64,000 bases of DNA from an uncultured Paracoccaceae bacterium (GCA_947493255.1 CANLQK010000001.1:372001-436000), one strand, 5' to 3'; shown: positions 8,571-17,115, numbered from the stretch's first letter. A program made the numbers and translations. The notes: generated from the letters alone by a model not told the origin.

Positions 8571-9593
8571 TTAGGAGGTTGAGTTCCATCGATCGGCAAA
8601 GTTGAATGCAAAATCATAACCAAACAAAGCAGCAGACCCACCGGTGTGAAGGAAAACGATTCTCTCACCTTTCTTGAAGTGGCCTTTGCGGACCAAGTCG
8701 ATCAGGCCAGCTGCGCCTTTTGCTGAATAGACTGGATCAAGCAGGATGGATTCCAGTTCCGCGAACATTTTGATCGCTTCGAGGCCACCCGGTGTTGCGA
8801 TTCCATAGCCATCGCCAACGTAGTCTGTGTTGGCCACAACGTCTTCGCGGGCAACGGTGCCGGAACAGCCCATTTTATCTGCGGTGGCGCAGGCGAGCTT
8901 GTAGACGTTCTCTTCCTGAATTTGCTTAGGAGCGCGAACGCCAATACCAAGAAGCGGGATACGTGTATTCGTCGATTGCATTCCGGTAATGAGACCGGCT
9001 TGGGTGCCCGCGCTGCCTGTCGCGGTCACAATATGATCGACCGTAAGGCCGCGTTCGTTGAACTGCCCCAACATTTCGAAAGCGCAGTTCACATAGCCCA
9101 GCGCGCCAGTCGCGTTAGAACCGCCTCCGGGAATTGTGTAAACCTTTTTGCCCGTCGCGCGAACCTTGTCAGCCGCGGCTTCTAGGGCGGCGTTCATGTC
9201 GATGCCACCTGCACATTTTTCTGTTGTGGCACCATGAAGGTGATCAAGTAGAACGTTGCCGTTGGCATTGTAGTTAGGCTCACTTGAACCTGTGCGATCT
9301 TCTAGGAGGATATGACAGCCCATACCCATTTTTGCCGCAAACGCAGCGGTTTGGCGGGCGTGGTTCGACTGGGTCGCACCCTGTGTCATAACCATGTCGG
9401 CGCCTTGCAATTCGGCTTCGGCCATCAAGAATTCTAGTTTGCGAGTTTTGTTGCCGCCTGTGGAAAGGCCGGTGCAATCATCACGCTTGATCCAGATTTC
9501 AGGGCCGTCAAGCTCTGCGGAAAGGCGGCCCATTTTTTCGAGCGGTGTGGGCAGGTGTGCAAGGAAACGGCGGGGGAAGTCTGCGATGTACAT
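8571..9593 (-). CDS. cuyA: L-cysteate sulfo-lyase CuyA (PLP-dependent)
   Basis: A 340-residue fold-type II PLP enzyme of the D-cysteine desulfhydrase/ACC deaminase family. CuyA converts L-cysteate to pyruvate, ammonia and sulfite. The N-terminus [19 protein letters not shown] is characteristic, the PLP Lys is in [12 protein letters not shown] (about Lys49), and QSNHARQ (75-81) is the family substrate loop. ATG at 9593 has GGAG at good spacing and matches family length. The divergent LysR gene and downstream exporter reproduce the cuyR-cuyA-cuyZ arrangement known in Ruegeria (Silicibacter) pomeroyi. D-cysteine desulfhydrase is the alternative activity, but the context favours CuyA. Confidence 0.88.
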   Translation of the reverse strand: MYIADFPRRFLAHLPTPLEKMGRLSAELDGPEIWIKRDDCTGLSTGGNKTRKLEFLMAEAELQGADMVMTQGATQSNHARQTAAFAAKMGMGCHILLEDRTGSSEPNYNANGNVLLDHLHGATTEKCAGGIDMNAALEAAADKVRATGKKVYTIPGGGSNATGALGYVNCAFEMLGQFNERGLTVDHIVTATGSAGTQAGLITGMQSTNTRIPLLGIGVRAPKQIQEENVYKLACATADKMGCSGTVAREDVVANTDYVGDGYGIATPGGLEAIKMFAELESILLDPVYSAKGAAGLIDLVRKGHFKKGERIVFLHTGGSAALFGYDFAFNFADRWNSTS

Positions 9594-9670
9594 GTTGAGC
9601 TCCAAATTTCTATAATTGCAATAAGCATGGTCCCATATTGGTTTCATAGTTCGAAATTTCGGTGTTAAGT

Positions 9671-9683
9671 TGCATTAATTGCA
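9671..9683. promoter_or_regulatory. Candidate LysR-type binding site between cuyA and cuyR
   Basis: The 103-base divergent spacer contains the near-palindrome TGCATTAATTGCA, of T-N11-A form, directly upstream of cuyR. A partial copy (TAATTGCAAT) lies near 9613, close to the cuyA start. This is where a LysR regulator would autoregulate and activate the divergent operon. Assignment is by form and position only. Confidence 0.4.
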
Positions 9684-9696
9684 CTTTGGAGGCGGC

Positions 9697-10593
9697 ATGC
9701 GTCTTGAATGGATCGAAGACATTTTAGCAGTACATGATGGGGGATCACTTCGCGCCGCGGCAGATCTGCGGTTGCTGACACCATCCGCATTCACGCGCCG
9801 TATCAAGGTCGTTGAAGAAGCTATTGGCAGCGAAATTTTTGATCGCAGCAATAAGCCAGTGACTCTGCGACCCCATGTTATAGAGCTCATCCCGCGTCTT
9901 AGGGCCGCCGCAGCCAGCGTTCGACAGGTGCAAAGCGAGCTGAGTGGGATTGGCCGTGATGGGGAGTTGGCACGGATTATTTGCCAACACACGTTGTCAG
10001 TGTCTTGGGCACCAAAAGTTGCACGGCATTTGGCATCCTCTGGGGTGCAGTTGCGTATAAGGACAGGCCCGAAAGACGAGTGCGCTTTCAGTGTTCTAAA
10101 GAATGACGCAGATTTTGCTATCGTCTATGAGAACGCGGATATTCAGGGTCACGAAGAAACTGAACTGTTCGACCGCATTACGTTTTCGGTGGAACGTTTT
10201 GTGCCTGTTGTAGCGTTGTTTGGAAACAATGACCTGAGTGACGAGATTGAGGCGGGTCGTATCCCGATTATCGCGTACCCTCAAAACCTGTTCTTAGGTG
10301 AGGCGTTGGAACATGCGCTGTCTAAGAGTGTCGATAGTCGCATCACTTTGTCGACTGTAGCTGAGTCAGGACTTGGGCCTGCTGTTTTGGAATTTGTCCG
10401 AGAAGGGGTTGGGGTAGGGTGGCTGCCCCATTCTATAGTCGACAGAGACATTAATTCGGGAAAGCTTCATTCACTTGCGGATATGTTACCATCGTTTGAA
10501 CTGGACGTTGTTGCCATTAAAGCAAAAGCAAATACAACAGCGCAATCTAAGAAAGTGTGGGCCTCAGTTGAGGCGAAGTTTTCTAATAAATGA
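9697..10593 (+). CDS. cuyR: LysR-family transcriptional regulator, CuyR-like
   Basis: A 298-residue LysR regulator. The N-terminal winged helix is MRLEWIEDILAVHDGGSLRAAAD with LLTPSAFTRRIKVVEEAIG as the recognition region, followed by the periplasmic-binding-like effector domain to the end. ATG at 9697 is selected because TTGGAGG stands upstream; the TTG at 9679 is less likely. It diverges from cuyA across a 103-base spacer, the normal geometry for LysR control, so L-cysteate is the probable inducer. The cuyR name rests on this synteny. Confidence 0.83.
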   Translation: MRLEWIEDILAVHDGGSLRAAADLRLLTPSAFTRRIKVVEEAIGSEIFDRSNKPVTLRPHVIELIPRLRAAAASVRQVQSELSGIGRDGELARIICQHTLSVSWAPKVARHLASSGVQLRIRTGPKDECAFSVLKNDADFAIVYENADIQGHEETELFDRITFSVERFVPVVALFGNNDLSDEIEAGRIPIIAYPQNLFLGEALEHALSKSVDSRITLSTVAESGLGPAVLEFVREGVGVGWLPHSIVDRDINSGKLHSLADMLPSFELDVVAIKAKANTTAQSKKVWASVEAKFSNK

Positions 10594-10745
10594 TGCAGGG
10601 ATGAGTTCGTCGTTCGCGGCCAAATCGTTACATTTTGGTGATGTATTTATTCGGGCCGATATGTCTGATAAGTGGCATAAAATTCGCTATGGCAGTTGAC
10701 CGACCACGTGGCGCATTTATCTGAATAGGCCGTAACGAAACTGGG

Positions 10746-11795
10746 ATGAACGTAAAAATGGTAGCCCATCAGAACAGTGCCAGAACGTTTGGAAAGTCAG
10801 ACGTTACACGTGCTGCCAGATTGTCCGTTGCGCCGATGATGGATTGGACGGATCGGCATTGTCGGTACCTGCATCGTTTATTGTCGAAAGAAGCTCTGCT
10901 TTATACCGAAATGGTAACGTCGCCCGCATTGGTGCGGGGCGGAGCGCTTCATTTGTTACGGTTCGACCCAGCAGAACAGCCCGTGGCCTTACAGCTGGGT
11001 GGGTCTGATCCGGTCGAATTGGCTGCAGCCGCGGTCATCGGTGCACAAGAAGGATATTCGGAAATTAACCTCAATTGCGGATGCCCGTCTGATCGGGTGC
11101 AGTCGGGGTCATTTGGGGCCGTATTGATGGAGAGCCCTGCGCTGGTTGCCGATTGTTGCCGCGCAATGATCGCGGCGCAACCAGCTGAAGTCACTGTGAA
11201 ATGTCGTATCGGGGTTGATGACCAGAATGCGCCCGAAACACTGCCAGAATTTCTGTCCCAAGTTGTAGCAGCCGGTGTCGAGCGGGTCACGATCCATGCG
11301 CGCAAGGCATGGTTGCAAGGGCTTAGCCCGAAAGAAAACCGCGATATTCCACCGCTTGACTATGACCTTGTGTTCGAAATGAAGCAGCTGTTCCCGAATT
11401 TACATATTTCGATCAACGGGGGCGTTTCGACCATCGAACACGCGGTTGAATTGTTGGATGCCGGTATTGATGGGGTTATGATTGGGCGCGCTGCATACCA
11501 TAACCCAACCGATATTTTGCAACGCGCCGATGCGTTGATTTTTGGCGGTGATGTGGGGCCTGACCCTTTAGATGTGGTGCTGCAAATGCGGCCATACATC
11601 GAAGCGCACATGGCAGATGACAGCCGTGGTGGCGGCAAGCTTGCCCATGTGACGAAACATATGATGGGCTTGTTCGCGGGCCGACCTGGTGCACGATTAT
11701 GGCGCCGCTATCTGTCAGAAAACGGACATCGTAACGGCGCCGGTTGGTCCGTTGTTGAAGGCGCGCTCGACGCAATGAACCAGTCAGCCGCATAA
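10746..11795 (+). CDS. dusA: tRNA-dihydrouridine synthase DusA
   Basis: A 349-residue FMN- and NADPH-dependent enzyme that reduces uridine 20/20a in the D-loop of tRNAs. It has the TIM-barrel signature LSVAPMMDWTDRHCR (26-40), the catalytic Cys region INLNCGCPSD (107-116), the substrate loop VTIHARKAWLQGLSPKENR and the FMN-binding GVMIGRAAYHNP. MDWTDRHCR and the HARKAWLQGLSPKENR loop distinguish DusA from DusB and DusC. The first 20 residues are poorly conserved, so the true start could be slightly downstream. It is a housekeeping gene with no functional tie to its neighbours. Confidence 0.93.
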   Translation: MNVKMVAHQNSARTFGKSDVTRAARLSVAPMMDWTDRHCRYLHRLLSKEALLYTEMVTSPALVRGGALHLLRFDPAEQPVALQLGGSDPVELAAAAVIGAQEGYSEINLNCGCPSDRVQSGSFGAVLMESPALVADCCRAMIAAQPAEVTVKCRIGVDDQNAPETLPEFLSQVVAAGVERVTIHARKAWLQGLSPKENRDIPPLDYDLVFEMKQLFPNLHISINGGVSTIEHAVELLDAGIDGVMIGRAAYHNPTDILQRADALIFGGDVGPDPLDVVLQMRPYIEAHMADDSRGGGKLAHVTKHMMGLFAGRPGARLWRRYLSENGHRNGAGWSVVEGALDAMNQSAA

Positions 11796-11861
11796 CGTTT
11801 AGCGGGTTTTGATCAATATCTGCCCCGATGCGATGCTGGGGCAATCTTTTGGGAGGGCGTA

Positions 11862-12680
11862 ATGCCAGAAATGTCCGTACTTTTACCGCTGGTCGCAATG
11901 TTATTGGCAATTGGCGCGTTCGCAGGGCTGCTGGCTGGTCTTTTAGGCGTCGGCGGAGGCATCGTTTTGGTGCCAGCGTTCTTTTATGCGTTTGCAGCGC
12001 TTGGCTATGACAGCCCACAATTGATGCAAATCTGTTTGGGTACGTCGTTGGCAACGATCATTGTGACCTCTGTGCGGTCGGTATCATCACACCATAAGAA
12101 GGGTGCCGTTGATTGGGACATCTTGCGCGGCTGGGGTGTTGGTATTGTTATTGGTGCTGTGATTGGTGTGCTGGTTGCCACCCAACTGCGGTCGATTGTG
12201 TTGCAGGCGGTATTTGGAGGAATGGGCCTGTGTATCGGTTTGTACATGGCGTTTGGCCGTGCAAACTGGCGGTTAGGTGATGGAATGCCAACGGGGGCTG
12301 GCCGTGCTGTCGGCTCTCCGATGATCGGGTTCATATCGGTATTGATGGGAATTGGCGGTGGTAACATCGGTGTGCCCCTGATGACGCTGTTTGGCATCCC
12401 AATCCACCGCGCAGTCGCGACAGCGTCGGGCTTTGGCATTATTATTGCTGTACCTGCCGTGATTGGGTTTTTGTTTGCGGATATCGACGTTGCACCACCG
12501 CTGACGGTTGGCGCGGTCAACTTGGGTGCGTTTGTGATCATCATTGCGATGACCTTAATCACAACCCCTTGGGGCGCCGCGTTGGCGCACCGTATGGATC
12601 CCAAACCGCTTAAGAAAGTGTTTGGGTTTTTCCTGATTTTAGTGGCCTTGAATATGCTTCGAAAGGTCTTGTTTGGCTAA
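11862..12680 (+). CDS. TauE/SafE-family (DUF81) membrane exporter
   Basis: A 272-residue inner-membrane protein with about eight hydrophobic segments. The family signature appears twice: AGLLAGLLGVGGGIVLVPAFF near the N-terminus and GFISVLMGIGGGNIGVPLM in the second half, the internal duplication of TauE/SafE proteins. Members export sulfite, sulfoacetate or other small anions. The ATG has GGGAGG upstream. It is 66 bases downstream of dusA. With a cysteate locus and an SsuD-like enzyme nearby, sulfite export is plausible, but specificity is not readable from sequence. Confidence 0.87.
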   Translation: MPEMSVLLPLVAMLLAIGAFAGLLAGLLGVGGGIVLVPAFFYAFAALGYDSPQLMQICLGTSLATIIVTSVRSVSSHHKKGAVDWDILRGWGVGIVIGAVIGVLVATQLRSIVLQAVFGGMGLCIGLYMAFGRANWRLGDGMPTGAGRAVGSPMIGFISVLMGIGGGNIGVPLMTLFGIPIHRAVATASGFGIIIAVPAVIGFLFADIDVAPPLTVGAVNLGAFVIIIAMTLITTPWGAALAHRMDPKPLKKVFGFFLILVALNMLRKVLFG

Positions 12681-12696
12681 AGGAAGCGCAACTGCG

Positions 12697-12942
12697 TTAT
12701 CGTTTCAGCCGAGCTGCCCGTCCGCCGCGGCGTTTTTTTAATGCCGCGCCGCGGTTGGGTAAATCGTCCATCACCGCACTGCGTTCATCGTGGCTTAGCC
12801 GTGACCATGCACCAATTTCATCAATGCTGCGCAGGCAACCGGTACACAGACGGGTTTCTGGGTGGATAACGCAAATCTTGATGCAAGGGCTTTCGATTTC
12901 GGCCCGTTGCCAAATGGCGTCGCTGTTTTCTGGCTTGGTCAT
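12697..12942 (-). CDS. DUF1289 small Cys-containing protein
   Basis: An 81-residue protein with the DUF1289 pattern: IESPCIKICVIHPETRLCTGCLRS at about residues 16-39 holds four cysteines (C-x3-C-x9-C-x2-C), suggesting a small metal-binding knuckle, followed by a helical segment GAWSRLSHDERSAVMDDL. The C-terminus is very basic (LKKRRGGRAARLKR). Its ATG directly abuts the ruvX stop codon, so the two are translationally coupled. Function is unknown; a nucleic-acid-associated role would fit the basic tail and the ruvX link but is speculation. Confidence 0.82.
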   Translation of the reverse strand: MTKPENSDAIWQRAEIESPCIKICVIHPETRLCTGCLRSIDEIGAWSRLSHDERSAVMDDLPNRGAALKKRRGGRAARLKR

Positions 12943-13416
12943 TCAGGCATCTTTCAGGTTACGCATACGGTCTAGGAGCCCTTGCAGGATAACGCCAGCG
13001 GCAACATGATCGATCACCTCTGCGCGACGTTTTCGAGACGTATCCGCCTCGAGCAGGGCACGTTCAGCGGCGACGGTGGATAGGCGTTCATCCCAGTAGG
13101 TGATGGGCATTTCTGTTAGGCGGGTCAGATTGCGGGCGAAGGCGCGGGTCGCTTGGGCACGGGGCCCTTCGGAGCCATCCATGTTTCGCGGCAAACCCAA
13201 AACAAGACCTGCAATCTGCCGATGTTCACAGATTTCCAACAGACGTTTAGCGTCCGCTTGGAATTTCGTTCGCTTGATCGTTTCAAGTGGTGTGGAAATC
13301 ATATGTCCAGCATCGCTGACCGATACGCCAATTGTTTTTGTACCAAGATCAAGCCCAGCAAGGGGGGCGTAATTCGGCAACGCGCCCGCGAATTCAGCCA
13401 CGTCATCAAAGATCAT
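12943..13416 (-). CDS. ruvX: Putative pre-16S rRNA nuclease / Holliday junction resolvase RuvX (YqgF)
   Basis: A 157-residue RNase H-like nuclease. It has the first acidic motif in LAGLDLGTKTIGVSVSD (catalytic Asp about 23), the GLPRNMDGSEGP loop typical of YqgF, and the DERLSTVAAE and later Asp-containing (VIDHVAAGVILQ) motifs that complete the active site. The family processes the 5' end of 16S rRNA and was first proposed as a Holliday junction resolvase. The start overlaps the ccmI stop by four bases (ATGA), and the stop abuts the DUF1289 start, giving a tightly coupled ccmI-ruvX-DUF1289 operon. Confidence 0.93.
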   Translation of the reverse strand: MIFDDVAEFAGALPNYAPLAGLDLGTKTIGVSVSDAGHMISTPLETIKRTKFQADAKRLLEICEHRQIAGLVLGLPRNMDGSEGPRAQATRAFARNLTRLTEMPITYWDERLSTVAAERALLEADTSRKRRAEVIDHVAAGVILQGLLDRMRNLKDA

Positions 13417-14624
13417 TCTATCAAACCTGCTTCTTGTGCCGCTCGACGGATGAAATTTACCGCCTGCACGTCTGCGCCAAAGATCGCTTCGGCTTCTCCC
13501 AACACCACAACGGCGGCTTCGGGCTGATCAATAGCCACCAACGACGTTATCAAACGCGCCCAGTCTTGTGGGGGGCCGCCTTCGGTGGCCAAGCGGTCGG
13601 CAAGACTGCCAACCATGCCCTGGATCATGGCCTGCTGGTCTTCTGGCGACATGTCTTCGGCGGCTGCGAAATCCTCGGCCGTTGGGCCGCGTTGGTCGGG
13701 CAGGGCATAGTCAACGCCCATCTGAGCCGCAACTTGTGCAATTTGGTTGGCCGCAAAATTCCAGTGCAATGTTCCTTGCGGGCTGTCCTCGATCACCTGA
13801 CGCCAAAGTGCAAAGGCACGATCGGGTCGGTCGTTTTGTGCGTACATCAGACCGGCGTAATATTGCGCTGCAACGTTATGCGGGTCTTGGCGTAAAATCG
13901 TTAGCGCGACAGTTTCGGCTTCGGGCGAAACATAACCTTGGGTGCCCGCGACCATTAGGTCCAACAAGCGAACAAAATCGCCGATCTCGGCGCTAGGGCC
14001 TTCTAGCGCAATGACACGTTCCGCGGCGCGCGTTGCGCGGTGGTATTGGCCGATAGCGGCCTCGGTTTGGACCAAAACATCCCATGTAGGACCATCTTCA
14101 GGGCGTTCGAACGTGGCGGCGCGGCGCGATTGGATAAGCTCGCGTGTCGCGTCGTCAAATTCATCAAGGTTGTCAGGAATTGGGATCAACGCCTCGGCAT
14201 CCAGTTGGCTTGGGCGGTTCTGACGACGTTCTTCGCCAATGGATAAACGAAGTTCGCGGGGGACATCGCCATAACCAGCAGCGCCGAGCGTGGCATAAAG
14301 ACCGGCCGCCGCACCGCCAATTCCGAGAGCAACAACAACGGCTAAGACCCGATTGGCCTTAACGGAGGTATCCGTTGCTTGCGTGCGGGCATTCGCGTCA
14401 GCTGCGAGCAAACGGCGCGAGATTTCTGTGCGCGTGCGTTCGGCTTCGGCTTCGTCCAAAACGCCGCGGGCAAGGTCGCGATCCACTTCGGCCAATTGAT
14501 CGCGATAAATTGCGATGTCCGTTTCTGGCCTAGCGTCATCAGGGCGTCCCCGTAAAATGGGCATCACAATGGCGGCGATGGACAAGGCGGTCAAAGCCGC
14601 GGCAATAAAAATAAACCCGATCAT
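13413..14624 (-). CDS. ccmI: c-type cytochrome biogenesis protein CcmI
   Basis: A 403-residue membrane protein of the System I cytochrome c maturation pathway, where CcmI binds apocytochrome c and hands it to the haem ligation complex. Residues 1-24 (MIGFIFIAAALTALSIAAIV) form the first membrane segment, then a Glu/Arg-rich coiled region (IYRDQLAEVDRDLARG) and a second membrane segment near 92-115 (VLAVVVALGIGGAAAGLYA). The periplasmic C-terminal part contains TPR-like repeats (AAQYYAGLMYAQNDRPDRA). ATG at 14624 gives the normal family length; the open frame runs 147 codons upstream without family similarity. It heads the operon with ruvX. Confidence 0.9.
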   Translation of the reverse strand: MIGFIFIAAALTALSIAAIVMPILRGRPDDARPETDIAIYRDQLAEVDRDLARGVLDEAEAERTRTEISRRLLAADANARTQATDTSVKANRVLAVVVALGIGGAAAGLYATLGAAGYGDVPRELRLSIGEERRQNRPSQLDAEALIPIPDNLDEFDDATRELIQSRRAATFERPEDGPTWDVLVQTEAAIGQYHRATRAAERVIALEGPSAEIGDFVRLLDLMVAGTQGYVSPEAETVALTILRQDPHNVAAQYYAGLMYAQNDRPDRAFALWRQVIEDSPQGTLHWNFAANQIAQVAAQMGVDYALPDQRGPTAEDFAAAEDMSPEDQQAMIQGMVGSLADRLATEGGPPQDWARLITSLVAIDQPEAAVVVLGEAEAIFGADVQAVNFIRRAAQEAGLIE

Positions 14625-14807
14625 GGGCAAAGATGTAGTCGCTTCGCAGCTTTGGCAAAAGGGACAATCGACACAAGCCGTGCGACCCTTTGGCCTGATT
14701 TGCCTGCCGTGTCGGAAAAACGCAATTAAGTGCCGCCGCAGGTCCGCCCAAAATCGTCTATAAAGCCCAAAAACAAATATAGAGATTTTGAACCTCGGGG
14801 ATCTGTC

Positions 14808-16052
14808 ATGCGTCGTTTTTCCGCCTTTGCCATCGCACGAGAGGCTGTTCGCTACCATTCTGGTTGGGAACGTCATTGGCGTAACCCGACACCCAAGAAG
14901 AAATATGATGTTATTATCGTTGGGGCAGGTGGGCACGGGTTGGCCACGGCTTGGCATTTGGGCAAGCATTACGGCATCACCAATGTAGCTGTGATTGAAA
15001 AAGGGTGGCTGGGGGGCGGCAACACAGGCCGCAACACAACGATTATCCGCAGCAATTACCTCCAAGACCCGTCTGCCGCGATTTATGAAAAGTCGCGCAG
15101 TTTGTATGAAACCATGTCCCAGGACCTAAACTACAACGTCATGTTCAGCCCGCGCGGTGTGATCATGTTGGCCCAAACCCACCATGAGGTGCGCGGGTAT
15201 CAACGCACGGCCCATGCCAATGCGTTGCAAGGTGTGACGACAGAGTGGATTGATGCGCAACGCGTGAAAGAATTGTGCCCTATCATGAATATTGATGGGC
15301 CGCGCTATCCTGTGTTGGGGGGCTTGTGGCAGGCGCGTGGCGGCACAGCACGCCACGACGCTGTGGCGTGGGGTTATGCGCGGGCCTGTTCCGATATGGG
15401 TATGGATATTATCCAGCAATGCGAAGTGACGGGCGTGCGTACACAGGGGGGCAAGGTCGTTGGCGTTGATACCACCAAGGGCGCGATTGATTGCGACAAG
15501 TTAGGCATGGTGGTTGCTGGGCATGCGTCCCATCTGGCGGATATGGCCGGGTTCAGGTTGCCGATTGAGAGCGTGGCACTACAGGCGCTTGTGTCTGAAC
15601 CTATCAAGCCCTGTATGGATGTCGTCGTAATGGCTAACACGGTACATGGCTATTTGTCCCAATCAGATAAAGGCGAGATGGTGATTGGCGGCGGCACCGA
15701 CGGGTTCAACAATTACACCCAACGCGGGTCGTTCCACCATGTTGAAGAAACCGTGCGCGCGCTCGTCGAAACCTTTCCTATGTTGTCACGCCTGAAAATG
15801 CTGCGCCAATGGGGCGGGATCGTGGATGTGACAGGAGACCGTTCCCCCATTCTGTCCAAGACACCTGTCGAGGGCGTGTTCGTAAACTGTGGCTGGGGAA
15901 CTGGCGGGTTTAAGGCCATTCCGGGATCAGGGTTTGCGATGGCCGAACTGATGGCAAAGGGTGCATCGCCATTGACCGACGAGTTCTCCATGTTCCGGTT
16001 TAGGGAAGGGAAGTTCATCGATGAAAGTGTCGCTGCAGGGGTGGCGCATTGA
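14808..16052 (+). CDS. soxB: Sarcosine oxidase beta subunit SoxB
   Basis: A 414-residue flavoprotein subunit of heterotetrameric sarcosine oxidase, which oxidatively demethylates sarcosine to glycine, yielding 5,10-methylene-THF and hydrogen peroxide. The FAD fingerprint is YDVIIVGAGGHGLATAWHLG (about residues 33-52), followed by GNTGRNTTIIRSNY. ARHDAVAW near residue 183 contains the His matching the family's covalent FMN site. ATG at 14808 gives the usual length. Unlike typical soxBDAG operons, soxD does not follow at once: about 730 bases with two tiny genes and a terminator intervene. Confidence 0.94.
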   Translation: MRRFSAFAIAREAVRYHSGWERHWRNPTPKKKYDVIIVGAGGHGLATAWHLGKHYGITNVAVIEKGWLGGGNTGRNTTIIRSNYLQDPSAAIYEKSRSLYETMSQDLNYNVMFSPRGVIMLAQTHHEVRGYQRTAHANALQGVTTEWIDAQRVKELCPIMNIDGPRYPVLGGLWQARGGTARHDAVAWGYARACSDMGMDIIQQCEVTGVRTQGGKVVGVDTTKGAIDCDKLGMVVAGHASHLADMAGFRLPIESVALQALVSEPIKPCMDVVVMANTVHGYLSQSDKGEMVIGGGTDGFNNYTQRGSFHHVEETVRALVETFPMLSRLKMLRQWGGIVDVTGDRSPILSKTPVEGVFVNCGWGTGGFKAIPGSGFAMAELMAKGASPLTDEFSMFRFREGKFIDESVAAGVAH

Positions 16053-16153
16053 TGCTAGCGTTTATTCCCCATCATTCGCAACATAGTGGAACGAGCGATT
16101 TCAGCTTTACCTACGCTTATTTGGGTGGCGTTGATAACGAAGTTGAAGCTCCG

Positions 16154-16315
16154 TTATTGGCCGAAATGATCACGCGCGCGAAGGATTTCGCGTTCGGTTT
16201 CGGTATCTTTCGGGTCAGTGTCATCGACAACGCCACCACCGGTGAAATAGTCGCGCAACGCCCAAAGAACGCCAAAAGCACCAAAGATTGCGACAAAGGG
16301 AATGATCCAGTCCAT
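16154..16315 (-). CDS. Predicted 53-residue single-span membrane protein, antisense within the sox cluster
   Basis: A short reading frame on the minus strand. The peptide starts MDWIIPFVAIFGAFGVLWAL, a clean hydrophobic segment, then RDYFTGGGVVDD and a charged tail (TDPKDTETEREILRARDH) ending FGQ. The one-helix-plus-acidic-tail architecture and the lack of similar quality in other frames make it a credible small protein, although the ribosome-binding site is not strong. It runs opposite to soxB and soxD and diverges from the 73-residue gene at 16468. I do not recognise the family. It resembles small accessory membrane proteins of transporters or sensors only in general form. Confidence 0.5.
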   Translation of the reverse strand: MDWIIPFVAIFGAFGVLWALRDYFTGGGVVDDTDPKDTETEREILRARDHFGQ

Positions 16316-16467
16316 ACCCTATACATGGGGGGTACCTCGGCGAATTCAAGCCTAGGTGGCCATGGCCAAACGGCCACACACCGCCCAATCCAACCGGCGA
16401 ATTCCGCTCATGTTTCAATGTCAGTCCAACCTGCGAGGGTGTCCTCACCCAAACGAAAGGACATCCC

Positions 16468-16689
16468 ATGGCTGACTACGATTTTTCAAAACCAGCGCCT
16501 GACAGGTCCCACCGCATTCCGTTGGACAGCGGTTCGGGAACGGGTGGCGTTGGGCTTATCATTGCGGGCGTCGTTATCTTGCTTGTTGTGCTTTACGCCG
16601 TCTTTGGCGGCGCGGGCGTGTCAACAACCCAAGACCCAAGCGACGTCGTTGCCCCAGCAGTTGAAGCAGTTCCTACGCCAACTGAATAA
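16468..16689 (+). CDS. Small single-span membrane protein between soxB and soxD
   Basis: A 73-residue protein beginning MADYDFSKPAPDRSHRIPLD, then a Gly-rich stretch, one strongly hydrophobic helix at about residues 27-46 (GVGLIIAGVVILLVVLYAVF) and a short acidic/Pro tail (DVVAPAVEAVPTPTE). AAAGGA eight bases before the ATG is a good ribosome-binding site, and a strong intrinsic terminator follows 30 bases after the stop. It is therefore probably an independent single-gene transcript placed inside the sox locus. Family and function are unknown. Confidence 0.68.
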   Translation: MADYDFSKPAPDRSHRIPLDSGSGTGGVGLIIAGVVILLVVLYAVFGGAGVSTTQDPSDVVAPAVEAVPTPTE

Positions 16690-16718
16690 GACACAAGACC
16701 ACCACTCATCCCAGAAGG

Positions 16719-16750
16719 CCGAAAGCACTGTGTGTGCTTTCGGTTTTTTT
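16719..16750 (+). terminator. Strong intrinsic terminator between the small membrane gene and soxD
   Basis: CCGAAAGCAC (16719-16728) pairs perfectly with GTGCTTTCGG (16734-16743) around a five-base loop, followed by seven T residues. It ends only about 35 bases before the soxD start, so transcription from upstream should be cut and soxDAG must either rely on read-through or use a promoter in this short gap. Confidence 0.88.
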
Positions 16751-16785
16751 GCGTTTGTATCCCACCCTCAGCCGGAGAAGATGCC

Positions 16786-17115
16786 ATGCTGATCCTGACT
16801 TGCCCCTATTGCGGCGTGAAGGCCGACGAAACCGAGCTTTCCGCAGGCGGTGAGGCCCATTTGAAACGGTTTGGGCCTGGGTCGTCAGAGGATGAGTTCG
16901 AGGGGTATCTATTTGTGCGCGAGAACCCCAAAGGCGTTCATTTTGAACGGTGGCGTCATTCGTATGGGTGCGGAAAATGGTTTCACGCCGCACGCTGTAC
17001 CATGACGCTCGAGGTGTTCGGCACCTATCCGGCGCAAACATTTGAACCACCCCAAGACATCAAAGATGCGATTTCGGCGAAGCGACCGAATTGGCGCTGG
17101 AGGGATTTCTCATGA
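16786..17115 (+). CDS. soxD: Sarcosine oxidase delta subunit SoxD
   Basis: A 109-residue zinc-binding subunit of heterotetrameric sarcosine oxidase. MLILTCPYCGVKADETE opens with the CPYC pair, and the second half of the zinc site lies in SYGCGKWFHAARC (about residues 71-83). ATG at 16786 has a purine-rich GAGAAG upstream; the open frame continues upstream through the terminator and is not real there. The soxA start overlaps its stop (ATGA), so D and A are translationally coupled. The subunit tethers the complex and has no flavin. Confidence 0.93.
   Translation: MLILTCPYCGVKADETELSAGGEAHLKRFGPGSSEDEFEGYLFVRENPKGVHFERWRHSYGCGKWFHAARCTMTLEVFGTYPAQTFEPPQDIKDAISAKRPNWRWRDFS

Noticed and set aside
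11821-11843. TGCCCC/GGGGCA hairpin between dusA and the TauE/SafE gene
   Set aside because: Only six paired bases around an 11-base loop with a weak T-run; too poor to call a terminator.
14625-15065. Upstream extension of the ccmI frame by 147 codons
   Set aside because: It runs into the divergent soxB gene and has no family similarity; CcmI starts at the membrane segment at 14624.
16049-16792. Plus-strand 247-codon frame between soxB and soxD
   Set aside because: It overlaps the small membrane genes and the terminator, has no coherent domain, and starts inside the soxB end.
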